Source: Acanthococcus lagerstroemiae (taxonomy: Eukaryota; Arthropoda; Insecta; Hemiptera; Eriococcidae). Taken from it: a stretch of 64,000 nt of DNA. A program made the translations under genes and the position numbers. Shown one piece after another: positions 37,021-47,987 of this stretch. Position 1 is the first letter of the stretch; every line of letters starts with the position of its first letter. The notes beneath the pieces are model-generated. The model was not told the DNA's origin, did not search any database, and saw only the letters and a program-made list of their open reading frames with translations. Location: contig CM063110.1 in assembly GCA_031841125.1 (NCBI GenBank), positions 24,423,626 through 24,487,625 on the forward strand. Reading direction: 5' to 3'.

Positions 37021-38976
37021 TAACTAAAAGCTTGTGTGTGCCAGAGCATTTGATATCTCAACTAGGGCATAAGGTACAACAAAACTTCACTTTTTTTTTG
37101 GAACATGTGCTAGCCAGGGCGGCGCTGCCCTGACGTAAACTACGGGCCTGGAGTCTTTTAATACATCATTGACAGATCTTAACATAGTTCAAATAAGTCT
37201 GAGGGCGGTGTTCTAAGAAAGGTTAAAAGAGCGATCTAGATAAAGTAACATTTCTGGGTTGAAGGAACCAGCGAAATTAAATAATCAGTGAAGGGAGACT
37301 TGAGGAGATTCTAGACACTTGAGCCCCCGTCCATTCCAACTCTACCACAAGCTTAATGAACCTAATCCGATTCTATAGAATGAATGATTCTTTCACTTGA
37401 CAAAGTACTGGTTGTCAAAACGTTTTCGAACTGACACTACTTGTTTTAAAGAATTGTACCTACAAGTTTACTCAACCCTCAGAGACAGAACTGGCCACTG
37501 ATGCTATATTCGAAAGAGTAGTTTCCGGGGCCGAGGGTGCGGTGTCTCGGGGGCCACTGTGGCATGCGCGTGTATCGCCATATGTTTCAACACCCACCCC
37601 TCAGAGACTAAATGAATTCAGAACTATATGGAATTTGAACGAACTCCAAGTGGAAATTATAATAATTCTGTTTTTATAACGACTGCCCGTACGAAAGTAC
37701 AGAAGCTACAGAGGCGGTTTTGTTGGGCGTGTGTTGGATGGGGAGAAGTTGAATTTCTTCAACTGCAAAATGTCAGCTTTATCAGTTGGATCCTGAGGAT
37801 CTAATGTTGCCAACTGATAAAAATAAAAATTCTCCATTTTAGTAACTTTGCCAACTAAGTAGGAATTCAATTTTGCCAATAAAACAGAATTTTTAAAATT
37901 AAGAAGAAAAACTTTTCCCTTAGATGGATCAATAAGTCCAGATGAGTCTTAACAGAGTCTGAATTTTGACATAAATTATCTAATAGCTGATGTAAATAAT
38001 TGGTTAATGAAGTATCTAATGCCAACAGAGCTGTAACATCAAACTATTTTGTATAAGTCAGTATCTGTTATAAGTTTAATGAGTAGTTAAATATTCAACG
38101 TTGGCTCACATGTTAACAAACTTGAATTTTCAAGGAAATTAAATCAACTTATTGGCTTCGCTATGTAATGAAAATTAGGCGCTTTTACTTCCCCTATCAG
38201 GAAGGAACCGATTTGTAAGTCCTCGATCGAGATTCTCGGAGATACAAATCTCTTTAAAATAAAGAGAAGAGACAAGAAATGCATAAAAATATAAGTAGAT
38301 ACTTATTGTAAATTTTCACTATTTTTCTGCTTCCTACGTCTTTCTTACGGCTCCCTACAGTCAATTCTTCATCTCTTCACATATTCCTTTTACGACTTTC
38401 TCTTACCGCTTTCAATAAGTCCTCTAGTACCAACCTTCCCTTCATGAGAGACCAAGGCATAAGCGAGGAGCCATGCTTCGAGAAAGGCCGGTATGAGAAA
38501 AGCAAGCTATCGCAGAAACAAGGCCACTAATAAGCCAATGGATAAAACCTTCCGTTAGAGCACCATTTTCACTTTACTGAGTTTCTCAAATCGAGGTTTT
38601 AACCTACATCTGGGCTCGCTACCAGATTGGATTTGTTCATTCTTCCACCTGCTCTATCCACCCCTGAATTAGATTCGTCATAACCATTTGCAGAACGACA
38701 TCAAGATTAACACAATCTTCTAGAAGCGTGTGCTCATTTTGTATTCTTAGGCATCTCGGATCATAGATTCATTACGGATCTTTTGGTAGCTACAGTTTCA
38801 GATTCACGTTTCATCTGTAGGCATTCATTTAACCTTCCATAGTTCCAGTCACGGCCATTAACAAAAAATAGCTTCTTAATTTCTACGAGAAAACTAGTTC
38901 TTCATTCCTTGTATAACCGCAAATACACACATACACCAATACATATACATCTTCTCTTACGAGTGTTTACTTTTTA
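37021..38976. other. Spacer upstream of recognised gene C exons
   Basis: Contains repeat R1 copy 3 (37510-37583, reverse; TTTCCGGGGCCGAGGGTGCGG). Upstream exons of gene C should be here but none passes both frame and similarity. Confidence 0.4.
37510..37583 (-). repeat. Dispersed repeat R1, copy 3 (reverse)
   Basis: Reverse complement reads GCGATACACGCGCATGCC..GGCCCCGGAAACTAC, like 7116 and 50933. Confidence 0.6.
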
Positions 38977-38979
38977 CAG

Positions 38980-39690
38980 CTTCTGCCTATGTGATTTTGG
39001 GGATTACTAAGAGATTTATTATCCTGAGAACGTGTGGCAAAAGTAAGATTGCCAGCTATAATTAACGTTTCTAGATATGCGCACAGACTTGTAAGGTATG
39101 CGGATGAATCCTACATTGAGATTATGTTTTCAGATTCCATTGTGTTCGTCGGTATAATTGAAGAGGAGTACAATAAAAAAGACAAAGACGAGATCACTCA
39201 CCTTATTAATGTCATACTAGCTGAGAACGGTATTGACAACAGAGACCTCATATTCCTATCGGAGCAATTCCCCGTGGACACCAACAAATATACGAGGGAT
39301 TCAGAAGGCAGCCAGGGCGGTTCTGGAGGTAGTAAAGCGGCTGCGGGTGCAGGTGCCGGTGCCGGTGCATCAAATAACGGAAAGCAGGGTGGTTCATCAG
39401 CCGCTGCGGCTGCCGCCGCTGCTGCTGCATCAAGCAATGGTGGAACTCCATGTCCTCCTGGAAGCGCACCAAATACTCCAAAAAGCCCACCAACTACTCC
39501 ACCATGCCCACCAACTACTCCACCAAGCCAACCGCCTACTCCAAAAAGTGCGACAGTCATCGCCGGTTCTGAAGCTGGTGCCGAGTCTGAAGGTGGTAAA
39601 GCGAAAACAGCGTCCCTTTCAGCAGCAGAAGCAACTCCGAACGGAGTTGAAGCAGCTTCGTTGTCTGCAGCTGAGGCAGAAAATTACTAA
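38980..39690 (+). CDS. Gene C: paralogue of gene A, last two exons (silk-like tail)
   Basis: Exons 38980-39042 and 39134-39690 join with phase 1 on each side (91-bp intron GTAAGA..TTTCAG), 206 residues plus stop. The first matches gene A exon 3174-3242 (SAYVILGITKRFIIL against SFCILGGDLETFVV). The second starts IVFVGIIEEEYNKKDKDEI against VVIVSVIEEWYMKQDKTEL of gene A, and continues in parallel to LSEQFPVD / TKPFEID. The rest is low complexity: GAGAGAGA, poly-Ala, TPCPPG, a PTTPPCPPTTPPSQPPTP block, and an end rich in SLSAAEA, with motifs shared with gene B. A GTG-led reading from 39034 crosses the intron and is not the gene start. Upstream exons (signal peptide) are missing from what I can read. 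Confidence 0.72.
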
Positions 39691-39833
39691 TTCCCCCGAA
39701 ACATTAAATCGATTTGTTCATCCTGATATACGCTACCCGAAGAGTTTGCCAGTATGCAAATATTGGTATCCAATTTTCTTTGTATTAATCATGTCTCATC
39801 AGCTTGATTTTACAACTTTTGTATCTATTCCGA

Positions 39834-39839
39834 AATAAA
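39834..39839 (+). terminator. Poly(A) signal of gene C
   Basis: AATAAA 144 nt after the gene C stop. Confidence 0.6.
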
Positions 39840-40780
39840 TTATGCGTAATTATTCGAGTTTTTCTTATTTCTTAACAAAATCCCTTTTGCGTACCTGTAT
39901 TAATTGCGACCTGTTAGAAACTGCCCCATTACTGGAGGGTTTGAAACGGATTATAAGGTACCTATCTTAATTAACGCCATGCTAAAGGACAATGACGATG
40001 GTTGGCAAAGTAATTAGTCTATGAGGTTTTTGACTGGGATGGGTAAGAGACGAAAGATTCAAGTACGTATTTTTGACCTCTTCTATGGGATACTTGATTT
40101 AGTGACGAGCTCTAAGCTCATACAGTTGGGTGGCGGTATTTGGAGCCCCTCTTGATGTGTTCCTAAAAATTCCAGCTCGTGTTCTTTGTTTTTTAAATGA
40201 TATTTTATGAGTGATTTGGAGTGCTTTTAGGGAATGAATCGGGAACAGGTAGAATAAGGGGGTAGGGAACAATCTACCTCCCAATAATGACAACATTTCA
40301 TTTTTAATCAGAAGTTTTATTTAAAATAAATATAATCTCGTGAGTCCGACGCCAGATATGTTATACTGAGTCCTGATAGCATTTGTAGGCAACTTTCCTT
40401 CACGAATTTCTTCATTGCATTTAATAATGCTCGTTCACTTCATAATGACCGCTTGTTTTCCATTCTTAAACAAAAAAAAAAAAAAAAATAGTTTGCGTTG
40501 TTAGGAGCAAGTATTACTGAATACTTCAATCGCATAATTCAGTTCGAATAAATCATTATTCTGAACATTCTGCGAGTACAATATGTAGAAAATTGAGTAA
40601 ATTTACAATATATAATGAAAGAACTTACTCGAGAGCTTTTCGACATGGATATGTCTATTAACTGGCCCTCCCATCCTATTTCAGACCGACATGGAACTTG
40701 ATTCCAATTCAGTTCACAGTTCAGTTCAGTTGTGCGTACTGCGTGAAGCCAATCAGGATGATTTAATTCTTCATGGTTTC
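39840..40780. other. No feature seen
   Basis: AT-rich spacer with an A-homopolymer near 40470; no coding support. Confidence 0.4.
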
Positions 40781-41095
40781 AGTTCTGTGTTCCACATTTC
40801 CATGGAAATTATTTTTCCTTCTAGTCATATGTGCTTATTGATCTTGATCTTGGCTGCGCGGCTGCAATCTGCAGCCGATTATTTTACAATGCTTAAAAAT
40901 TTGACATTTACAGCCATGGATATACTTGAGCGAAAACTGTATAGCTCCAAAGCTCCCCCCCCCCCCCCGATACGCTCGACGTTCCATACCGACATTCTTC
41001 CAGCCATGTGCACATTGATTTTGATCTTTACTGCGCGACTGCAGTCTGCAACCGTGTTGTTGACAGAAATTTCCATGGAAATTTTGAATTAGGGT
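40781..41095. repeat. Direct duplication
   Basis: GTGC..TTGATCTTG..CTGCGCGGCTGCAATCTGCA (40829-40880) recurs as GTGC..TTTGATCTTTACTGCGCGACTGCAGTCTGCA (41008-41050), with TTCCATGGAAATT near both outer ends. Confidence 0.6.
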
Positions 41096-41521
41096 ATTCT
41101 TACAATCATGGGTTTTCCTTGCATTCAATAACATAGGAACGTCAAAGTCCATCTAAAAAAAGTTCGCTGACCAATAGCTGCGCTCAGTTGATCAAGATTG
41201 ACATTTTTATGTTGAATGAATATGTAGAACATGTTCAGTAACTACAAGACATATCCATGTACCTATGTATCATCTGCGTGCAGTGTAGATACTCGTCATC
41301 AATTTACTGATGACTTGCAAGTGCGGATACCTATGATGTAGACGCGCGGAAGTATTGTAAAGGAGATGGTACAGCGCAACAAACTACCAAGGACCCCCTA
41401 TCAGTAGAGGGGTTTTGCAAACACAATGAAGGATTGACTGTAGCAGTGCGCGACTATAGAATCCTAGTCGAGCTGGCGGGATAACTGTCTGTCTTGCAGT
41501 TCCTGGCTGACTGTCTAGCTT

Positions 41522-41757
41522 TTCTCTTTTCTAATTTTACTCTCAATCTTAGCCCTGAAATCCGCCCTTTCGAGCATTACTTCAGAGACGTCGGGAAGGC
41601 CATTAGAGTTGTCTTAACGCTCTTCTCATCTTGCCGAAAAACCGGCCTAGGTCGAAATGTAGCGAGTCGCAACGTGGGCTCGAACCCGGAACCTCCGGAT
41701 TCCGAGACCAGCGCGCTTTCCACTCGACCAACCAGACAAGACCTCTCTTGAACTGAG
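41522..41757 (-). repeat. tRNA-derived SINE, copy 1 (reverse)
   Basis: Reverse strand: A box TGGTCGAGTGGAAAGC, B box GGGTTCGAGCCC, then a body TTTCGACCTAGGCCGG..CGACGTCTCTGAAGTAATGC. Matches 62676-62898 over its full length. Confidence 0.8.
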
Positions 41758-41939
41758 TCTTTGGCTTGAAATTTGTTCAGGAGGAATTAAAAATGTGAGT
41801 TTTGGTAAACTACAATGTGTTTTCATAAATTTCTAACATTTTTATACAAGACGTGAAACAAAAATCCCCAGCCGTTATCCTCTTCTTCCTCTTCTTTTTT
41901 TTTTTTTCTATTGATAAGAATATTGAGGTGAATACCCGG

Positions 41940-42190
41940 CCATCTTCAAAGGCTATAATCTAGTTTCTTATGGGTCGAAAAAAGATTTTTCCGCCCAGAG
42001 GAAGACTAGAACTTAGAATTCCATATAGAAACATACTGAATAAAGAATCGAAATGAAAGTATTTTCGGTCTTTGGGTTCGGAAATGAAATCATATTTTCA
42101 GTCCAACCCCGATTTAGGCCCCAAGTTCAACTTTACCACCTACTGAGAATCTAGTTTAACTTGGTGAAAAAAATTGAAAAATGTATCGGA
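41940..42190. repeat. Satellite-like units (about 140 bp)
   Basis: AAAGAATCGAAATG..TTTCAGTCCAACCCCGATTT and a second unit start; same family as 10570-11170. Confidence 0.45.
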
Positions 42191-43300
42191 ATAGAAGGTT
42201 TTTTTCATTGGTGGCGAAACGGGTGTCGCGAAGCTACGATTGCGATACATGGATCGTTCATCTGTCGCAAAGTTTTATTTTTAAGACACATGAAATTCTT
42301 CGGAAAATAAATTTATTAATAACACAATTCAAAAATAAGAATAAAAATCATAAAAGCAGAAAATTCTAGATAATATGATTTGTAATTTCTTTATCAATGG
42401 CAAGTCCCCGATCTGCAAGGGTTGACATAATTTTGACATGGTATTTTGACATTTTGACATACATTCAACTACTCAGAGCACTCTGACGCATTTTTGACTT
42501 CTTGATACACTTTTGAACGATCAATTCTGCTATACAAGTGGGCGGAGCTTGCGTGATTGTCAAGGACCGACACTATTTTGACTCAAAAAGAGTGTGAAGA
42601 GTGTCTTTTGACGCTGACAGCTCGGCTCTTGTTTTCATGGTACCAAAAAAATTTGCCAGATGTCAGCCGTGACTCTCTTGATTGTTAAATAGATTTCTGG
42701 GTGCTACTGCGCAACTCACTGGAAATTCTCGTGACAAATGATATTTTCAGTTTACTGCCTAGTGGCTTCAGATAAGAACTATTCAAGATTTCTTTAGATT
42801 CATCGCACTCAGCTTAGCAGTTTCAAAACCTTTCGAAGACTTTTCAGGTTTTTCCAAACTTACTTGAGAATCTTCAGGATTGACTGTGTGTTAGATTCTT
42901 GTAACATTTTCCTGACTCGATTCAGACTATCTAGATTCTTCTAAGATTCTCCTGACTCGCTTAAGACGATTCTTCTGATGTTTTATTAGCTCGCTTAAGC
43001 CTATCTTAAAAATTTTCTTGACTCGTTTGAGACTATTCTATGGACTCCTTCAAAGCTTCCAGATTTTCCCACACTTTTGTAAGACTTCTTCAATTTGCCG
43101 ATTAAAATATACCGGAAAGGTCCTGAACCAGTTTGAGGAAGCCTTCGAGTCTCAAAGGATATACTAAACGCTTTCGAGTGGGCCTTCAATATGTTTGGAA
43201 GAGTATCAAAAGTCTCAGTGGGATACGGAATAGTCTTGAATGAGTCAGTTAGGTCTCGATTAGAAACAAGTCGAGAAGTATCTTATAAAATACTTTATTC
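42191..43300. other. Spacer with degenerate CTTTGAGACTCG-type repeats
   Basis: From about 42770 a loose array of GATTCTTCTAAGATTCTCCTGACTCG-like phrases; in reverse it resembles the GAGTCTTA array. No gene. Confidence 0.35.
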
Positions 43301-43304
43301 GCCA

Positions 43305-43719
43305 GCGAGTACCACACTCCTTGTATCAGCCTGTATTCCATTGCGTGCATCACGTTCCTTGTACCAGCCTGCAAGCACTACCCTCTCCCAGTGCATCATC
43401 TTGCAGACCAGTCTGCAACCACGGAAGGGCATTTTCACGTCTGCTTCGCGGACTGCGCCGACATGAGAATGTCGTCGTCTCGTCGTCCACTACGCTCCAC
43501 AGAGCACGTTGCGCTCCATATTTTTGGCGCGCTCATTTTTTGGACGCTATGTTTACTGGATGATAACATTCTCATGTGGGCGCAGTCTGCGAAGCAGACA
43601 TGAAAATTCTCTTCCGTGGTTGCAGACTCGTCTGCAAGGAGCGTAGGGCTCGCAGGCTGGCACAAGAAACGTGATGCTCGCAAGGGAATACAGGCTGATA
43701 TAAGGAGTGTGGTACTCGC
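43305..43719. repeat. Foldback element with about 170-bp inverted arms
   Basis: Left arm 43305-43478 (GCGAGTACCACACTCCTTGT..GTCTGCTTCGCGGACTGCGC) is the reverse complement of 43553-43719 with few differences; the loop is about 75 bp (CGTCGTCTCGTCG..TTTTTGGCGCGCTC). Confidence 0.75.
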
Positions 43720-44110
43720 ACGCGAGTGAACTGTTAGGGCAGCCAGTCAGTCTAGTAAGTCAGTCAGTAGTTTCTTTATTACTATTATTTTTCGTAACGC
43801 TATTTTCGTCACGCTCCAAAGTAACATTTTTCTCCCAAAGTAAAGAGATAATAAAAATGTTTAAAATGTCAAAATGATTTCCATGGAAATGGTAATTTCT
43901 TTTCGTTACGCCTTTTCGTTCCTCATCAAATGTAACGTTTTTCCCGTTTGTGTTTTCCCCTTGGCTGGAATGTGCCGAAGAAAAGACAAGAAAATGTCAA
44001 AATAAATTTCCATGGAAATGATTATTTCATTCCTCCTCAAATGTAACGCGTAAAAGTAACGTTTTTTCGCTTTGTGTGCCAAAGTAAAGGCATGAAAATG
44101 TCAAATTAGG
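43560..44110. repeat. Dispersed repeat R2, copy 2
   Basis: Collinear with 7830-8320 (TTTCCATGGAAATG, AAATGTAACGTTTTTCCCG, TTGTGTGCCAAAGTAAAG); here its start is also one arm of the foldback. Confidence 0.6.
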
Positions 44111-44820
44111 CTTAAACATGTCTGGAAGAGTCTCAGAGATGTTTTGAAGAGTTCTAGAGAAATTTTATAGTCTTATAGAAGTTTTGAAGCGGCTTTATTA
44201 ATCTCTTGAAAGTCTTAAAAAACTTAAAAGTCTTTCTCAAACGCGTTTGGGTGAGTCTCTAAAAGTCTGACGTCCAACAGAGTTAAAATAGATAACAGTT
44301 CAAGAAAAAAGTCTCGGTGGGCAAAAGACAGTCTTAAAAACCTCCAAAAATCCCCAAAATCCCGAAAAAATCCTACAACTTGAAATAATTACGAGGCCAG
44401 GAATTGTCTTGAACTAACTCGAAAGAGTGTTAATGAGTTTTAAAAAAAAAAATTAAAACTTTGCTTAAAAATCTAAAGCAAAGCTTTTAGAAGACTCAAA
44501 ACATTTTAAATGAGTTTCCAAAAGTCTAATAATAATCTATGAATCTTAAGCAGGTAATAGCTTGGCAAAAAATGTATTTTGGGTGAGTCAAAAGTCTTAG
44601 AAATCTCAAGGAATCCCGAAGAAATCCCAAATCATAAAGGCTTATCACACTTAAGATAGTCTTGACCTAATCGGGATAAATGGTAAAGAGTCGTAAACCT
44701 GTGTTAAAGCATCTCGAAGGATATGACTTTTCTTTAAAAATCTGAAACCATCTTACACAATAGGTACTTTAACTAAATGCACGATTTCAAAATTTTACTC
44801 GTTCAAAACAGTTAATTCAA
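44111..44820. repeat. Degenerate GTCTTA/GAGTCT array
   Basis: Repeated GAGTCTCAGAG, AGTCTTAAAA, GAGTTTCCAAAAGTC phrases, same character as 36330-37020. Confidence 0.4.
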
Positions 44821-44828
44821 CTTGTAAC

Positions 44829-45358
44829 CAGAGATGGGTAAGATCTAGATCAATAATGATCTTAGATCACAGATCACATAAAATTTTGATCTTTAATCTG
44901 GTCTTAGATCACTTGCGTTTGCCTGATCTTTGATCTTTTTTCATATCACTTTTTTTTTTTAGAAAATACCAGATCAGATCATCAGATTCTTTTTCTGAGA
45001 TTTTCTTGAAAAATCAAATTAGTCCTAGAAAGTATCAAGTTTTAGGTCTTCTCTTGTTATTTCTTTGTGAATTGTGAGTTCGTGACGTTATAAATTCCTA
45101 GAAAACGTACGGTACAATATCGATTAAAATGATTATGAATTAGAAGAAAGAGAATTATATTTTGATCTATGATCTGATCTTTTCGCCAAAAAAACTTATT
45201 ATGATCAGATCTTTTTTGTGCTTGGAGATCTGATCTGTGATCTGATCTTTCTGGGAATGATCAGATCATTTAGAATGTGATCTGATCTTAGATCCATTTC
45301 CTGTTGGTGATCTTGCTCTGATCTGAGATCATTTAGTTTGTGATCTTGCCCATCTGTG
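44829..45358. mobile_element. hAT-type MITE (530 bp) packed with GATC words
   Basis: Left end CAGAGATGGGTAAGATC, right end GATCTTGCCCATCTGTG. Flanks CTTGTAAC (44821-44828) and TTTGTAAC (45359-45366) match 7 of 8. Both subterminal regions are dense in GATCTGATCTT / AGATCAGATCA, giving long inverted arms. Confidence 0.8.
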
Positions 45359-45416
45359 TTTGTAACGTACCTAGAAAAAGGTTTCTCCACACTCTTCGTT
45401 TTTTCCTTATGTCCTT

Positions 45417-45532
45417 CTTTTTTATTTTGCTTCCAACCCGAGCCCTGGAATCCGCCCTTTCGAGCATTACTTCAGAGATATCGAGGAGGCTGTTAGGGCT
45501 GTCTTAGCCCTTTTCCCTTCTGGACAAAAGAA
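45417..45532 (-). repeat. tRNA-derived SINE, 3' body fragment (reverse)
   Basis: AACCCGAGCCCTGGAATCCG..CGAGCATTACTTCAGAGAT matches the body of the two longer SINE copies, without the tRNA head. Confidence 0.75.
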
Positions 45533-46666
45533 TCAGTATACTCGTGTTTTCTGTTTTGTTTTTTTTGTTTTTTTTTTCCCAGTTATGAAGACTAATTCTA
45601 ATAAGAACGGGAAAAATTGTCAACATGGTGTAAGAGTGATTTTTTGACGAGATGTATTTTTGAGCAATTTTGATAGGTAACGTGACGTAAAACAGTAGTC
45701 ACTAGTTTTCCGACAGATGAGATACGAGCTAGAAATACGGTTGGTCACTATTTCTAATTACGTTGAAAACATTTGTGATAGAATTATCTTCAAATCCTAG
45801 AATTTTTTCTACGACATGAAAGTTGGTCAAGTTGAATAATTTTTACATAATTATGTTGTATTGAAATACGACGGTATGGATTAGTTTTCACTGGATATCC
45901 TCTATCGTAGGTACTTAGCTAATTGTTATAATTCTTGCGAGTATGAGATCGAGATGTAGAGAACAAAATTTTGACTCAGGTCATCTGCGAGAAGAGGAAG
46001 TGACTCGAAAAATTGACATCGTCTGTGAAAACTGGTGTGTAACTTAAGTGGTGTTTGAACGTGAAGGTGTCTCGCCAATGATGGGCAGTGAACTGAAAGT
46101 TCAGTGGCAGTTCAGTTGAACTGTTGTGACGCAGTGATATTCCCGGATGGTCACAGTTGCAGGCTGAAGTTTGGGCAGTAGTAGCTATCTAGTAATGGTC
46201 TTGACGGGAAGCCATTCATGGAATGTTCTATGGCGGCACTATGACAGGTTACGGGGCTGTGGCTCCAGTCCGCCTATTTCACGTCATAGCCTATGTGCGG
46301 GAGCAGTCCTCCACCTGACTTGACGACTCTGTAGTGGAGATAAGCTGCGTGCCTAAACTCCAGGGGGTTTCTAACCAATACTTGAACTTTCGGGCTGACG
46401 ATTCAAGGCTAGGGTCGGATTGTGAAGTTACGTGTGGACTAGTCCAGCTAGTCAGGTCAAACTGGTGTACTGCCAATGAAGAACCCATACTTTCAGGCTC
46501 ATTGCACATTTTGAGGCCAGTATTAAGCTCATCCCTTCGTGCTGGGGGCGGACGGACGTGTTTTGCTGATGGATTATGTACGTCGGTTGTGCTACAGTAG
46601 GCGAATTCGGAGCTGGAACTGGTTATTAAGGCTGCAGTGGCAATTGTCAAAGACAGGAGGGTATTT
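45533..46666. other. No supported gene
   Basis: 46291-46671 is open on both strands for 88-126 codons, but no domain, splice context or codon signal supports either. Confidence 0.35.
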
Positions 46667-46805
46667 GACACCTGAAGTATAAGAGTTGTGTGCCCTGGAG
46701 TTGAAGTATGAGAGGATTGTGTACCCTGGAGCTGAATTATAAAAGAGGGCTGAGTTCCCTGGATTTGAAGTTACTAAAAAGGAGGCTGGAGTGGAATTGA
46801 AGACG
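46667..46805 (+). repeat. Minisatellite, about 32-bp units
   Basis: Four units of GAAGTATAAGAG..TGTGCCCTGGAGTT type with diverging interiors. Confidence 0.65.
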
Positions 46806-46883
46806 GACTGAGTCTGTCTTTTGAGAGACATGCTTAGCTTAGCGTTAGCCTTGTTTTTGGAATTAGACCCATGAAGATGTTCC

Positions 46884-47075
46884 CAGGGACGTAGCGAAGA
46901 GTTTTTTTCTGGGAGGGGCTAAAGTCGTTAAGTTCCCAACCGACTCAGTCAAAATTCCCAAGTATTAAAATTTGTTTGTACTAGCAAAAAAAACTTTTGA
47001 CTTTCTGGATTCTTCCTTGTTGGATTTTCCCAACTTTTGATCCATCTAATGAAATTTCCCAACTCCGGAGGAAGC
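46884..47075. mobile_element. Second, degraded copy of the CAGGGACGTA hAT-type MITE
   Basis: CAGGGACGTAGCGAAGAG..AATTCCCAAGTATT..CTTTTGACTTT parallels 8450-8644; right end not identifiable. Confidence 0.55.
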
Positions 47076-47660
47076 TTAAGGGTAGGCTGCCCCCGTGTCC
47101 CCTTTATTTTCCGTCTTTGGGGCTTTCCACCAAATGAGAAGGCCAGAAAATGTTATTATTTATGTACCTATTTGGTAAGTCTTTATACAAATAGCTGAAA
47201 GGCGATACGGAATTTAGCGTCCTATATAGTTTTTCGAACTTACAACAGGAATGCCTCGAACCATCTACCCGGCATCCCCTCGGTCGATGATCACTAGCAG
47301 ATTCAACACACCCACCACTCTCGAAAAAAATTATTATAAATCGAGAAAATCATTAAAACTATTAATCCGGTTTTGTTAAAGATAACTTTATGAATCAGCA
47401 TACATGTTACATAGTATATGGCTGCACAATGCATATATTATGTACTACATGCATTGTGCATTACGCGCAGTTTCTTTGATCTACAGATACCATTTGTTGG
47501 TAATCGATGCCATTTTTAGTCAAAACTTGATAAATTGGTTTCATGGCCGCTCTCGATATTCCATTCATGAAAGCATCCTCTGTGAATGCGACCCATGCTA
47601 ACGGTACTGATGAAACATACGTATAATGAAACGTGCGCAGTTTTACTACAATTGTATAAT
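47076..47660. other. No feature seen
   Basis: AT-rich spacer; short ORFs unsupported. Confidence 0.35.
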
Positions 47661-47760
47661 ACCAATTGGTAAATGTGCCCTGGAATCATGAAATGTGCCT
47701 CTGGTATCAAAAATCATTTTTCACTTTCTTGGCAGTTCTTATAGAAAAAAACACGCTTTT
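47661..47760 (+). pseudogene. Plus-strand partial copy of gene E last exon
   Basis: CTGGAATCATGAAATGTGCC (47681-47700) also occurs on the minus strand in the gene E terminal exon. In the matching frame it reads PWNHEMCLWYQK against TWNHEMCLSYEN. Upstream parts of the exon are not preserved, so this looks like a small inverted duplicate. Confidence 0.5.
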
Positions 47761-47934
47761 TCGAATGAAATTAATTGCAGCTTCCTATCTTTATTAGCTT
47801 TTCCACAAATTGCCTTTGAAAACTACGTCAACTTTAAAAACGTCCGTTTATACGGCGTTGTGTGCAACGGGCCTACGGGAATAACAGAGCACAAGAATTT
47901 GAAACGCGGCTGTCATAGCAACGCGTAAACGCAC

Positions 47935-47963
47935 CACAGATGTACACGCTATGTACATCTGTG
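47935..47963. other. Perfect hairpin downstream of gene E
   Basis: CACAGATGTAC and GTACATCTGTG form an 11-bp stem around a 7-nt loop, 25 nt after the gene E stop, on the transcribed strand. Confidence 0.7.
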
Positions 47964-47987
47964 CGCACCTCTATCACCATCCCATCT

